64,000 bases of DNA from Shewanella holmiensis (lineage in GTDB: Bacteria > Pseudomonadota > Gammaproteobacteria > Enterobacterales > Shewanellaceae), in assembly GCF_025370255.1 (NCBI RefSeq), contig NZ_JAMTCD010000015.1, positions 42,242-106,241 of the forward strand. The letters are read 5' to 3'. The notes below the pieces were generated by a model that had not been told where the DNA came from, did no database searches, and saw nothing but the letters and a program-made list of their open reading frames with translations. A program made the position numbers and the translations under genes. Position 1 is the first letter of the stretch. Every line of letters starts with the position of its first letter. Of the stretch, positions 9,325 through 18,264 are shown piece by piece.

Positions 9325-10452
9325 TTATTGTACTTTTTGCTTTTCATCAGTTGCTTTTAATACTTTTGACTGGTTAATTGCGTCAGCAGTTAATCCTTTT
9401 ATCTCAGACAACAAGTGTTGATGGATTTTGCTTAACTTAGGTTTGTTTTTTTTATTGAACTTAATCGGCCGACATAAAGCCATAGCCTGATAGCCTAATC
9501 TAGCCGTCAGTAATCCACCACCTAAACCTTGCGCGACTCTGGCAGATAGCTTACCTGTCATTTCAACTGACAATAATTGGGTACCTAAATCGGTTGCGAC
9601 CTCAGCGGTACCAGCATAGATAATATTGACGATAATTGAACGAATCAACTTTATGCGGCTCCAGTACCCTAGCTCAATACCGTAAACTTTGGCAATTTTT
9701 GAAATCATGGCTTGATTACGCCATAAAATGAGTGCCATATCTAATGCCGCTAATGGACTAGCAGCAAGCAGCAAAGCTGATTCAGCAGAAAAGCGACTCA
9801 CATATTTTTTGGCTAATTCATCTCGCTCTGATAACACAAGGTCATCAAATAACATGACTTTTTCAGCATCATTATGCTCAACACTGACTTGAGACAAATA
9901 AGCATGCTTAGCCTGGTTATCAGGATAATGTAGAAGCAATGACTCAATATAGGGCCCAGCTTCACCAATCTGCATACTGTCAGCCAATCGGGTAGCAGTA
10001 TCTTGATTGACACCGACCTGTTTGAGAGCCACAAGTTTTCGCCACTCTTTAATCACAATAACACTCAACCAGGAGATCAACACACCAAGTACAAATGCAT
10101 AAAAACCAAACAAATATGGGCTTTGTTCAAAAGCAGTCAATAAACCCGTTACCGTCTGCACAATAATCAACAATCCGACAGAAATAAGCGATAGCTTGGC
10201 CAACAAAGACCATCTTTTGGGTTGCTTCGATTCCTTTAGTACTTCGTCAAGCACACTCTCTGGCATCAATGATTGAAGGTCATCAGCTGTTTTGTCCGTT
10301 GCTAATGCCAACTCATCAATAAAATCAGCCTCATTGAAAGATTGCGCGGGCTTTAAAGGCGGTTGCACTGTAGACACAGCATCATCTGTTTTAGCATCAA
10401 CCGTTTGTTGTTCAGAAAACACTTGAGCCGGCTTTATGTTATTGTTCTTCAT
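9325..10452 (-). CDS. ycjF: YcjF-type inner-membrane protein (DUF697 / TIGR01620)
   Basis: About 375 residues from the ATG at 10452; an in-frame TTG at 10464 is possible and neither has a strong ribosome site. The N-terminus is acidic and soluble, two transmembrane helices lie roughly at residues 95-150, and the C-terminal domain ends in a basic tail. It follows ycjX by a few bases, the arrangement seen in Enterobacteria, where ycjXF belong to the phage-shock regulon. The molecular function is unknown. Confidence 0.85.
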   Translation of the reverse strand: MKNNNIKPAQVFSEQQTVDAKTDDAVSTVQPPLKPAQSFNEADFIDELALATDKTADDLQSLMPESVLDEVLKESKQPKRWSLLAKLSLISVGLLIIVQTVTGLLTAFEQSPYLFGFYAFVLGVLISWLSVIVIKEWRKLVALKQVGVNQDTATRLADSMQIGEAGPYIESLLLHYPDNQAKHAYLSQVSVEHNDAEKVMLFDDLVLSERDELAKKYVSRFSAESALLLAASPLAALDMALILWRNQAMISKIAKVYGIELGYWSRIKLIRSIIVNIIYAGTAEVATDLGTQLLSVEMTGKLSARVAQGLGGGLLTARLGYQAMALCRPIKFNKKNKPKLSKIHQHLLSEIKGLTADAINQSKVLKATDEKQKVQ

Positions 10453-10467
10453 ATTTTTACTCAATTG

Positions 10468-11925
10468 TTAGGTCAGCTTATCGCCCAACAAAAACTCTAG
10501 TAAATGATCTAAGCGAATATGCGGATAAAGGCGCTGTTGGGGATCAACATTGGCATCTGGCAAAGAAGCTAAAGACGGCGGTGAAAATGCACAAAAGCCA
10601 AAGCCTTGTTGCTGCCAAAAATCAGCCAGTGGTAGATGACTTGGCACATCTCCAGGGTAAAGTGTTACTAACTTTCCGGTTTTATCCGTACCCTTAAGCA
10701 CTTCTTGCTGACCATTAGCCGAATTAATCATGCCATGTTGAGTCGCCTTGATTGCACTGATCGCCATGGTTTCCACTTCACAACCTTCAAAGCGTGCAAA
10801 ATGTTGGCTCTGTTTTAACATTTCTGTTAATAAATTTAAAATATGACTCTGTTGGCTTCGAGTGACTCGGTCTACCTGACTTGCGGCAAATAGCACCTTA
10901 TCAATTTGGGGTGAAAAAAGACGTTTAAGCAGACTGGATTGACCAAATTGAAAGCTCTCCATTATGCTGTTTAGTGCTTGTCCCATATCATTGAACTGCG
11001 CTTGCCCATGATTAAGCCCATTTAAACAATCCACTAACACCACTTGACGATCGAACTTAGCAAAGTGATCTTGATAAAAAGGTTTTACCACTTTGGAAAC
11101 ATACTCTTGATAACGCGTTTTTAGCACCTGGTAATAGCTAGTTGCTTCAGTATCGTTGAATTGTGCATGTTGCAGCGGTGATAAACTTAACAACGGGAAA
11201 AAAGTCAGTAATGGAGTATGCTCAAATTCACCGGGTAACAACATTCTTCCAGGCTGTGCAAAATAGTACCCGTGTTTATGTACCATCTCATTAAGCAAGT
11301 TTTGATAAGTATCGGCAATCTTTTTTAGTACTTGTTCGTCAGCAGCAGCGGCTAACTCAATACCCGCAATAAGATCGCTAAAAACAGCATACAATGAACT
11401 GCTTTGTAAGCGCGTCACGGCATCCTGCTGGCTTAAACACCAAGCTGCAAAATCCTGTTTAAGCATTGGAAGATCTAATAACCACTCACCTGGGTAATCA
11501 ACAATATCCACATATAATGTGGCTGAATCTGTCAATTTAGCTAATACCCCTTGTTCGGGACGATATTTAATAGCCAATCTAAGCTCAGTGATGTTTCGTG
11601 TTGAAGGTGGCCAAACTGGCGGTTGCCCACCCAAAGCTTGCATAGCATTTTGATAATCAAAACGAGCAATATTGAGATCTGGCTGTAAAGTACGTTTAAC
11701 ACCCAATAAACGACCGTCTCTAGCGACTTGCCATAAAGGCAGTGGATTCTTATCAAAGTTGAGTCCCGCGTGTAATAACTGATTCACCAACCCTGTGATA
11801 AAAGCGGTTTTACCTGCGCCAGACAACCCCGTGACAGCCAAACGCACATGCCTATCTGTACTGCGGTGAACCAATGATTGGGCGGATTGAGCGATTTTAT
11901 TGAACGAGCGTTCCAGTAGACTCAT
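10468..11925 (-). CDS. ycjX: YcjX-type P-loop GTPase-like protein (DUF463)
   Basis: The ATG at 11925 (485 residues, start MSLLERSFNKIAQ) has a GGA-type ribosome site and is preferred over the upstream TTG at 11946. The P-loop GLSGAGKTAF sits near residue 38 and a Walker-B-like YVDIVDYPGEW near residue 150. YcjX is a conserved stress protein of the Psp regulon, with nucleotide binding expected. It lies 46 bp after pspC and directly before ycjF, so it is probably part of one pspABC-ycjXF transcript. Confidence 0.88.
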   Translation of the reverse strand: MSLLERSFNKIAQSAQSLVHRSTDRHVRLAVTGLSGAGKTAFITGLVNQLLHAGLNFDKNPLPLWQVARDGRLLGVKRTLQPDLNIARFDYQNAMQALGGQPPVWPPSTRNITELRLAIKYRPEQGVLAKLTDSATLYVDIVDYPGEWLLDLPMLKQDFAAWCLSQQDAVTRLQSSSLYAVFSDLIAGIELAAAADEQVLKKIADTYQNLLNEMVHKHGYYFAQPGRMLLPGEFEHTPLLTFFPLLSLSPLQHAQFNDTEATSYYQVLKTRYQEYVSKVVKPFYQDHFAKFDRQVVLVDCLNGLNHGQAQFNDMGQALNSIMESFQFGQSSLLKRLFSPQIDKVLFAASQVDRVTRSQQSHILNLLTEMLKQSQHFARFEGCEVETMAISAIKATQHGMINSANGQQEVLKGTDKTGKLVTLYPGDVPSHLPLADFWQQQGFGFCAFSPPSLASLPDANVDPQQRLYPHIRLDHLLEFLLGDKLT

Positions 11926-11971
11926 TGTAAGTTCCAAATAAAACAAGGGCGGATAACCGCCCTAGATTTGA

Positions 11972-12367
11972 TTACAGATTATTGATTTGGCGTTTCAAAT
12001 CAAAAGTGTCTGAAGTGACATGTTTTTCCAATTTTTGTAATCTTGACTCTAACGATGCAAACTGACGATTTACATCAAATAGCGCCTGTTTTGCTGGCTC
12101 GCCAGCCTGCCAAACTTTCTTTTTAACTTCAATATCTTTGTGCGTATCTAAATGTGACTGATTACGTGGTTTTACATCTAAAATCATCCACATCGCAATG
12201 TAAATAACCACAATAAAACCGCTGCCACCTAGTAATAAAATTGATGCTGAGACCACTCTTACTAACCAAACTTCAAAGTTAAAATACTCTGCGATTCCCG
12301 CACACACTCCAGCAATTTTTCCTGATTGCGGATTACGGTATAAGGTACGTCCGTTAGACTCGCTCAT
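11972..12367 (-). CDS. pspC: Phage shock protein C
   Basis: The start is set at the ATG at 12367, preceded by a strong GGAGGA, giving 131 residues. The N-terminal PspC domain contains LYRNPQSGKIAGVCAGIAEYF, then a membrane helix (VVSASILLLGGSGFIVVIYIAMWMIL). The C-terminal part is a predicted coiled coil with LESRLQKLEKHV. PspC works with PspB at the inner membrane to release PspF from PspA under envelope stress. It overlaps the end of pspB by 14 nt, suggesting translational coupling. Confidence 0.93.
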   Translation of the reverse strand: MSESNGRTLYRNPQSGKIAGVCAGIAEYFNFEVWLVRVVSASILLLGGSGFIVVIYIAMWMILDVKPRNQSHLDTHKDIEVKKKVWQAGEPAKQALFDVNRQFASLESRLQKLEKHVTSDTFDLKRQINNL

Positions 12368-12593
12368 GTTTCGTCCTCCACTCTGGAGATTCTGCATCAA
12401 GGATAGCTTCTAAAGTATGAATGCGACCATTCATTTTATCCGCCTTCGCAATTAAATCATTTAGCTGGTTAAATTCTTCATCAGTGAGCCCCTGGCTCAC
12501 TTGTCGCTTACTGCGATAATGAAGCACCAACCAGATAGGAGCCACAACAATCATAAAAATGATAATTGGTGCAATAAGAAGATCCATATCCAT
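12354..12593 (-). CDS. pspB: Phage shock protein B
   Basis: 79 residues: one N-terminal membrane helix (LLIAPIIIFMIVVAPIWLVL), then a short soluble coiled segment, exactly the PspB plan. It sits 20 nt after pspA and overlaps pspC. It partners PspC as the signalling pair of the phage-shock response. Confidence 0.93.
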   Translation of the reverse strand: MDMDLLIAPIIIFMIVVAPIWLVLHYRSKRQVSQGLTDEEFNQLNDLIAKADKMNGRIHTLEAILDAESPEWRTKHERV

Positions 12594-12613
12594 AACTCAC
12601 CTCTGAAAAATTA

Positions 12614-13297
12614 TTACGCTTTTGATTTAGGTTGATTTTTTGCTTTTACTTTTGCTTTTAATGCTGCCAACTCATCGTTAACAGAATCTTCAGCAGCTAG
12701 CGCAGCAAACTCATCGTCTAAAGTTGACTTTTTACCTAAATCATAAGCATCAACCTGTGCCTCAAGTCCTTCAACCCGACGCTCATATTGCTCGAATTTC
12801 ATCATGGCATCATCAATTTTACTTGAATCAAGCTGCTTTTTTACTTCTAAACGTGAAGTGGCTGTTTGCTTACGCATGATGATAGTCTTTTGACGTGCTC
12901 GCGCATCAGTTAACTTTTCTTGTAACTGGCTCACTTCATCTTTTAAACGCGCAATATGCTCTTCAACGACTTTCAATTCAGCTTCAAGCGTTGCTAACAA
13001 AGTAGCCGTTTTTTGCTTTTCAACTAATGCCGCTTTGGCTAGATCTTCACGGTCTTTAGAAATAGCTAATTCCGCTTTTTCTTCCCAATCGTGAACCTGC
13101 TCTTGCACTCGAGTGATACGGCGAAGCAATTCTTTTTTCTCAGCAAGAACTTTAGCTGAAGTAGAACGAACCTCGACAACCGTATCTTCCATTTCTTGTA
13201 TAATCAGACGAACCATTTTTTCTGGATCTTCTGCTTTATCAAGGATTGCGCTGATGTTTGAATTAACGATATCAGCAAAGCGAGAAAAAATACCCAT
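12614..13297 (-). CDS. pspA: Phage shock protein A (PspA/IM30, ESCRT-III-like)
   Basis: 227 residues, almost entirely helical and charged, with the family opening MGIFSRFADIVNSNISAILDKAEDPEKMVR-type segment. PspA binds damaged inner membrane and, when idle, inhibits PspF. It is the first gene of the pspABC-ycjXF unit, with a sigma-54-type promoter in the region shared with divergent pspF. Confidence 0.96.
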   Translation of the reverse strand: MGIFSRFADIVNSNISAILDKAEDPEKMVRLIIQEMEDTVVEVRSTSAKVLAEKKELLRRITRVQEQVHDWEEKAELAISKDREDLAKAALVEKQKTATLLATLEAELKVVEEHIARLKDEVSQLQEKLTDARARQKTIIMRKQTATSRLEVKKQLDSSKIDDAMMKFEQYERRVEGLEAQVDAYDLGKKSTLDDEFAALAAEDSVNDELAALKAKVKAKNQPKSKA

Positions 13298-13340
13298 AAT
13301 ATGTACCTCAGTTTTCTATGTGGATGACGCAATAACTAAT

Positions 13341-13356
13341 ACATTATGTGTGCCAA
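13341..13356 (-). promoter_or_regulatory. Sigma-54-type promoter of pspA
   Basis: On the minus strand TGGCAC-N5-ATGT (-24/-12 spacing kept), 44 bp before the pspA ATG. The -24 box is perfect and the -12 box is imperfect. Position between pspF and pspA fits the known PspF/RpoN control of psp operons. Confidence 0.75.
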
Positions 13357-13476
13357 CATTTATAATTACTTTAATATCAACAGATTAACTATATTTTCAC
13401 ATTTCTCTTTCTTTTATGTACGGAGCCACTTATTATTATTTTCACCAATAATTAGCGTAAAAGACTAACAAATACT

Positions 13477-14577
13477 GTGAATAAGCAATTTCAACAAGAT
13501 AACCTCATCGGACAATCTAATGCACTGCTTGAAGTATTAGAGCATGTCTCGAAAATAGCGACTTTGTCAAAGCCTGTACTGATTATTGGTGAACGCGGTA
13601 CAGGTAAAGAACTCATAGCAGAACGTTTACATTACCTATCAGGTAGATGGGATCAAAGTTTTATTAAACTTAATTGCTCATCATTAAGTGAAAACTTACT
13701 CGAATCAGAGTTGTTTGGCCATGAATCTGGGGCATTTACTGGCGCAAAAGGTAAACATGAAGGTCGTTTTGAGCGCGCTAATGGCGGCACATTATTTTTA
13801 GATGAGTTAGCAAACACATCAGGTCTTATCCAAGAAAAACTATTACGCGTTATTGAATATGGCGAATTCGAACGTGTCGGTGGCAGTAAAACGGTACAAA
13901 CTGACGTGCGTTTGATTTGTGCTGCCAATGAAGACTTACCATCACTGGCTGATTTAGGCGAATTTCGAGCGGATTTACTCGACCGACTTGCATTTGATGT
14001 GATCACCTTACCGCCACTTCGTTGTCGTACAGAAGATATTATGGATTTAGCCGAATACTTCGCCATCAGTATGGCACGGCAACTTAAATTAGAATATTTC
14101 GGCGGATTCAGCCCATTGGCAGTTGAGCAGCTTATGAGCCATACATGGCCAGGTAATATTCGTGAACTTAAAAACGTGGTTGAGCGTAGTGTTTATCGTG
14201 AAGGAAGCGACGGACAGGAGATTGATCATATTATTTTGGATCCATTCGCATCACCTTATCGTCCACAAACACGTATAAAAACAAAAGAACGTCAACAAGT
14301 TGCTGCCACATCGGCTCAAATGGCTGAACCAGTTAAAGAAGTTGACACTGACCCAAACCCTGCTTTAGCGTCGGATTTATCTAACGCAACAAGTTCTGGC
14401 ACGGCAGCTCAGATCACTTTTCCTCTCGACTTTAAAGAGCATACCGAAAAGCAAGAAATTGAATTACTGCAATTGGCCTTAGCTGAAAGTCAATTTAATC
14501 AAAAGAAAACCGCAGAAATACTCGGCCTGAGTTACCATCAATTGCGTGGCATCTTAAAAAAATACAATTTACTCTAG
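13477..14577 (+). CDS. pspF: PspF sigma-54 enhancer-binding activator
   Basis: 366 residues from a GTG start, with no N-terminal receiver domain, as in PspF. The AAA+ core begins at once: Walker A GERGTGKE, the sigma-54 contact loop GAFTGA, Walker B GGTLFLDEL, and an arginine-rich sensor. A flexible linker (residues ~260-325) leads to a Fis-type helix-turn-helix (KKTAEILGLSYHQLRGILKKY). It is divergent from pspA and activates it when released from PspA. Confidence 0.95.
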   Translation: MNKQFQQDNLIGQSNALLEVLEHVSKIATLSKPVLIIGERGTGKELIAERLHYLSGRWDQSFIKLNCSSLSENLLESELFGHESGAFTGAKGKHEGRFERANGGTLFLDELANTSGLIQEKLLRVIEYGEFERVGGSKTVQTDVRLICAANEDLPSLADLGEFRADLLDRLAFDVITLPPLRCRTEDIMDLAEYFAISMARQLKLEYFGGFSPLAVEQLMSHTWPGNIRELKNVVERSVYREGSDGQEIDHIILDPFASPYRPQTRIKTKERQQVAATSAQMAEPVKEVDTDPNPALASDLSNATSSGTAAQITFPLDFKEHTEKQEIELLQLALAESQFNQKKTAEILGLSYHQLRGILKKYNLL

Positions 14578-14590
14578 CAACAAATAATCA

Positions 14591-14627
14591 CATCGTCCTT
14601 TAATCCATTAGGCTTTAAAGGGCGATG
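14591..14627. other. Hairpin between pspF and sapA
   Basis: A 13-bp stem with one mismatch (CATCGTCCTTTAA against TTAAAGGGCGATG) and a ~10-nt loop. It has no good T tract, so it may be a weak terminator or an mRNA-end stabiliser. Confidence 0.45.
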
Positions 14628-14724
14628 ATAAAAAGTCACCAAAAACAATTTAATAACTTGTTTGCTACCAAGATATTTACACTGCTAAAATGGCCACTCA
14701 GATCCGCAAAAATACGATTTCGCT

Positions 14725-16350
14725 ATGACTGTGTTCTTGAAACAACGGTTTCAACTAATGTTTGTATGTCTTACCGGACTGTTGCTCAGTGCGTGTGGCC
14801 AAGCAACTCTTCCGCCGGGCTTGGTATATTGCAGTGAAGGTAACCCTGAAAGCTTTAATCCGCAGCTTGTTACCTCAGGCACGACCATTGATGCCACATC
14901 ACATCAAATATACAGCAGACTGGTAAATTACAATCCTGATTTAGGCGATATTGTGCCGGGACTCGCTACCGACTGGTACATTAGCGATGATGGTTTAAGT
15001 TATACCTTTAATCTGCGTCATAACGTATTGTTCCATGAGACCCATCGTTTTAAACCGCAACGAGTGTTTAATGCTGATGATGTATTATTTTCTTTCAACC
15101 GCATTATAGACTCTCAACATCCCTACCATTCAGTAAGCCGTACAGGTTACCCTTTCTTTCAAAGTATTAGTTTTGAACAGCTTATTTCGTCTATTGAAAA
15201 GGTTAATGACTACCAAGTTATATTTCATCTGAATCGTAAAGATGCTTCTTTTTTATCTAATCTCGCCACTGATTTTGCCGTGATGCTGTCCGCGGAATAT
15301 GCGACAAAGTTACTCAAAGATGGAGTGCCTGAACAGATAGATTTACAACCAGTGGGTACCGGACCTTTTCAATTAACTCAATACATTAAAAATGAATATA
15401 TTCGTTATATTCGTCACCCTAATTATTGGGGAGCTCAACCCGATATAGAGCATCTGGTTTTTGATATTACACCGAAGAGCACTGCGCGAATTGCAAAACT
15501 CATCACAGGGGACTGCAGTGTCTCTGCATTACCTAAAGCCGGCGAGTTAGCGGTAATTGATCAGCATAAGCACATCAAAGTTGATGCAAAACCTGGGCTT
15601 AACGTCGCTTTTTGGGCGTTGAATACTCAGAAGCCACCTTTAAATGATATTCGAGTAAGAAGAGCCATTGCCCACGCTATTGATAAACAGAATATTTTAG
15701 ACGTGGTCTATAATGATATTGCTGTTGAAGCGAATGGTATTTTGCCGCCAGCATCCTGGGCATATTCAGCCAATCTAGCCAGTAATGAATATAATCCAGC
15801 AAAAGCCAAATTACTTTTAGAGCAAGCTGGGATAAAAAACTTAGCAATTGATATTTGGGCAATGCCTGTCGCACGAATTTATAACCCAAATGCGCTTAAA
15901 ACGGCTGAATTGATTCAGGGAGATTTGGCCAAAGTAGGCGTTAAAATCAATATTATCTCATACGATTGGAGTGTTTTTACCCAGAAATTGGCCAGTGATG
16001 ATTATGACTCCGTACTGATTGGTTGGAATGCCGATAACAGTGATCCCGATAACTTTTTTACTCCCCTGCTGAGTTGCGCAGCCTTATCATCAAATAATAA
16101 TCGATCTAAATGGTGTCAGGCTGATTTTGACCACTTATTAACGCAAGCACAAAACACCACCATAAGAGAAGACCGTAAAGCATTCTATCAAGCTGCCGAA
16201 GCTATTTTGAGTGATCGAGTGCCTTTAATCCCGATTGCACATGCTCAAAAAGTTATCTTGAAAAAAGATACCATTACGTCAATGCAAGTCAGACCTTATG
16301 GTGGTATTGCATTTGCCAAAATCGTACAAAATCATCAAGAGAGTAATTAA
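14725..16350 (+). CDS. sapA: SapA-type peptide ABC transporter substrate-binding lipoprotein
   Basis: 541 residues, SBP family 5 (oligopeptide type). The N-terminus ends in LLLSACGQ, a lipobox, so this version looks lipid-anchored. The body contains the family segments YCSEGNPESFNPQ, GLATDWYISDDGLSYTFNLR and the long C-terminal lobe with LIGWNADNSDPDNFFTPLLSC. It is the first gene of sapABCDF, with sapB starting 2 nt after its stop. In E. coli SapBCDF can export putrescine, and SapA has been linked to antimicrobial-peptide and heme handling; which applies here is not known. Confidence 0.92.
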   Translation: MTVFLKQRFQLMFVCLTGLLLSACGQATLPPGLVYCSEGNPESFNPQLVTSGTTIDATSHQIYSRLVNYNPDLGDIVPGLATDWYISDDGLSYTFNLRHNVLFHETHRFKPQRVFNADDVLFSFNRIIDSQHPYHSVSRTGYPFFQSISFEQLISSIEKVNDYQVIFHLNRKDASFLSNLATDFAVMLSAEYATKLLKDGVPEQIDLQPVGTGPFQLTQYIKNEYIRYIRHPNYWGAQPDIEHLVFDITPKSTARIAKLITGDCSVSALPKAGELAVIDQHKHIKVDAKPGLNVAFWALNTQKPPLNDIRVRRAIAHAIDKQNILDVVYNDIAVEANGILPPASWAYSANLASNEYNPAKAKLLLEQAGIKNLAIDIWAMPVARIYNPNALKTAELIQGDLAKVGVKINIISYDWSVFTQKLASDDYDSVLIGWNADNSDPDNFFTPLLSCAALSSNNNRSKWCQADFDHLLTQAQNTTIREDRKAFYQAAEAILSDRVPLIPIAHAQKVILKKDTITSMQVRPYGGIAFAKIVQNHQESN

Positions 16351-16352
16351 CC

Positions 16353-17384
16353 ATGTGGCGATACTTTTTTAGACGAGTTAGCTTATTTTTAGCCACTACC
16401 CTCATCATGATGGCTGTGTTGTTTTATGCGACTCATCTTTTTCCTGTTAACGAACACTATGCTCTCACTGGGATCCAACAACCCACGGCAGCTCAAATCA
16501 CTCAAGCTAACGACGATTTCAATTTAGATAGCAACCGTTTTAGCCAATTTATTGCCTACGTTGAACAACGTTTAAGTGGCAACATGGGCATCTCGAATAA
16601 CTCACAACAATTGGTTTTTGAAGAATTGAAAACCGTGCTGCCTGCATCATTTGAGCTGTCGTTATTTTCAGGGTTTATTGCGTTAATTTTCGGTGTACCC
16701 ATTGGTGTTACTGCCGCGCTCAGTAAAAATAAGCTGATACAACGCAGTATTTTAGGGCTGACATTAACTGGTTACTCCATTCCAGTGTTCTGGCTTGGGT
16801 TGACGCTCTCATTGTGGTTTGGGGTTAATTTAGGCTGGCTACCCATTTCAGGGCAAATTAATCTTTTGTATCAAATAGAGACCGTGAGCGGTTTTATGTT
16901 AATTGATACCTTACTCTCTGATTCAATATACAGCCAGCAAGCTTTTGTCGATGCCTTGATGCATTTGATTTTACCCGCAATAACCTTGGCCGTACTGCCT
17001 TTTACTTTAATTGTGCGTATTACTCGTCAAGCAATGTTGCAAGTGATGAATCAAACCTATATTCGTGCTGCAGAAGCGCGTGGATTACATACCCTCAAAA
17101 TTATCATTCGTCATGCTTTACCCAATGCGATGATCCCCGTACTTAAAAGTATCGGTATTATGTTAGGTTCATTTGCAAGCTATGGTATTGTTGTAGAAGT
17201 TATTTTCTCCTGGCCTGGAGTGGGAAGCTGGCTAGTGTCAGGCATTTATCAACGTGACTATACCGTCATTCAAGCAGGTATTTTATCTGTATCATTATTG
17301 ATTATTTTCCTTAGTATATTGATTGAGTTTATTCATACAGCCATTAACCCCATGAGTAAAAAGGAACTGTATGCCACCTATTAA
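16353..17384 (+). CDS. sapB: SapB ABC transporter permease
   Basis: 343 residues with six or more membrane helices and the BPD_transp_1 EAA loop (RAAEARGLHTLKIIIRHALPNAMIP). An N-terminal helix is followed by a periplasmic segment, as in DppB/SapB permeases. It overlaps sapC by 14 nt. Confidence 0.94.
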   Translation: MWRYFFRRVSLFLATTLIMMAVLFYATHLFPVNEHYALTGIQQPTAAQITQANDDFNLDSNRFSQFIAYVEQRLSGNMGISNNSQQLVFEELKTVLPASFELSLFSGFIALIFGVPIGVTAALSKNKLIQRSILGLTLTGYSIPVFWLGLTLSLWFGVNLGWLPISGQINLLYQIETVSGFMLIDTLLSDSIYSQQAFVDALMHLILPAITLAVLPFTLIVRITRQAMLQVMNQTYIRAAEARGLHTLKIIIRHALPNAMIPVLKSIGIMLGSFASYGIVVEVIFSWPGVGSWLVSGIYQRDYTVIQAGILSVSLLIIFLSILIEFIHTAINPMSKKELYATY

Positions 17385-18261
17385 GATTTATAAGCAGGAT
17401 TATATTGCGACTCCTGCTGGGCGTGTATGGAAATCATTCTCCCATAACCCATTTGCTTTAATTGGCCTTTGGGGCGTTGGATTTTTACTGGTATTAACCC
17501 TTCTTGCACCATTTATTGCTCCTTATTCAGTGAATGAACAGAATCAGCAGATACTGCTTTTACCACCATCATGGGATCCATTAGGACATGTTGAGTACTT
17601 TCTTGGCACCGATGATCTAGGACGTGATATTTTCAGCCGAATATTACACGGCGTGCAATTAACCTTCGGTATGTCATTGATTATTGTCAGTTGTGCTTTA
17701 TTCTTTGGCTTTATTATTGGCGCGGTTTCCGGCATGATGCGCGGTTTAAAATCGAGTATTTTAGGCCATTTGCTTGATGGTTTACTCTCTATCCCATCCT
17801 TATTAATGGCAATTTTGGTGGTCGCCGTTATTGGACCAGGATTAAGTAATGTCTTTTGGGCAGTCGGAATTGCAATGGTGCCGCAATTTATTCGCACCAT
17901 ACATCAAGCGGTACATGAAGAGCTACAAAAAGAATATGTAACAGCGGCCAAACTGGATGGTGCCAACGATTTGCAAATATTTTGGTATGTCATCATGCCA
18001 AACGTTTGGGAAGTACTGATTATTCAAGTCACTATGGCTATTTCCGCGGCAATATTAGATATCGCAGCACTTGGGTTTCTCAACTTAGGAGCCCAGGCTC
18101 CCAGTCCTGAATGGGGAGCGATGATCGCTCAAGGACTTGATAACCTTTTACTAGCACCTTGGACGGTGACTATTCCGGGTGTAGCCATTTTATTCAGCGT
18201 ACTTGCCGTTAACCTTGTGGGCGACGGATTACGTTCCGCAATAGCCCCAATAAGAAACTAA
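17371..18261 (+). CDS. sapC: SapC ABC transporter permease
   Basis: 296 residues, the same length as E. coli SapC. It has the DppC-type N-terminus, the LGTDDLGRDIFSRILHG segment and the EAA loop (TAAKLDGANDLQIFWYVIMPN). It pairs with SapB to form the membrane channel. Confidence 0.94.
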   Translation: MPPIKIYKQDYIATPAGRVWKSFSHNPFALIGLWGVGFLLVLTLLAPFIAPYSVNEQNQQILLLPPSWDPLGHVEYFLGTDDLGRDIFSRILHGVQLTFGMSLIIVSCALFFGFIIGAVSGMMRGLKSSILGHLLDGLLSIPSLLMAILVVAVIGPGLSNVFWAVGIAMVPQFIRTIHQAVHEELQKEYVTAAKLDGANDLQIFWYVIMPNVWEVLIIQVTMAISAAILDIAALGFLNLGAQAPSPEWGAMIAQGLDNLLLAPWTVTIPGVAILFSVLAVNLVGDGLRSAIAPIRN

Positions 18262-18264
18262 CCT

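Noticed and set aside
13653..14066. 137-residue minus-strand ORF inside pspF
   Set aside because: It is a shadow of the conserved pspF AAA+ domain and has no family features.
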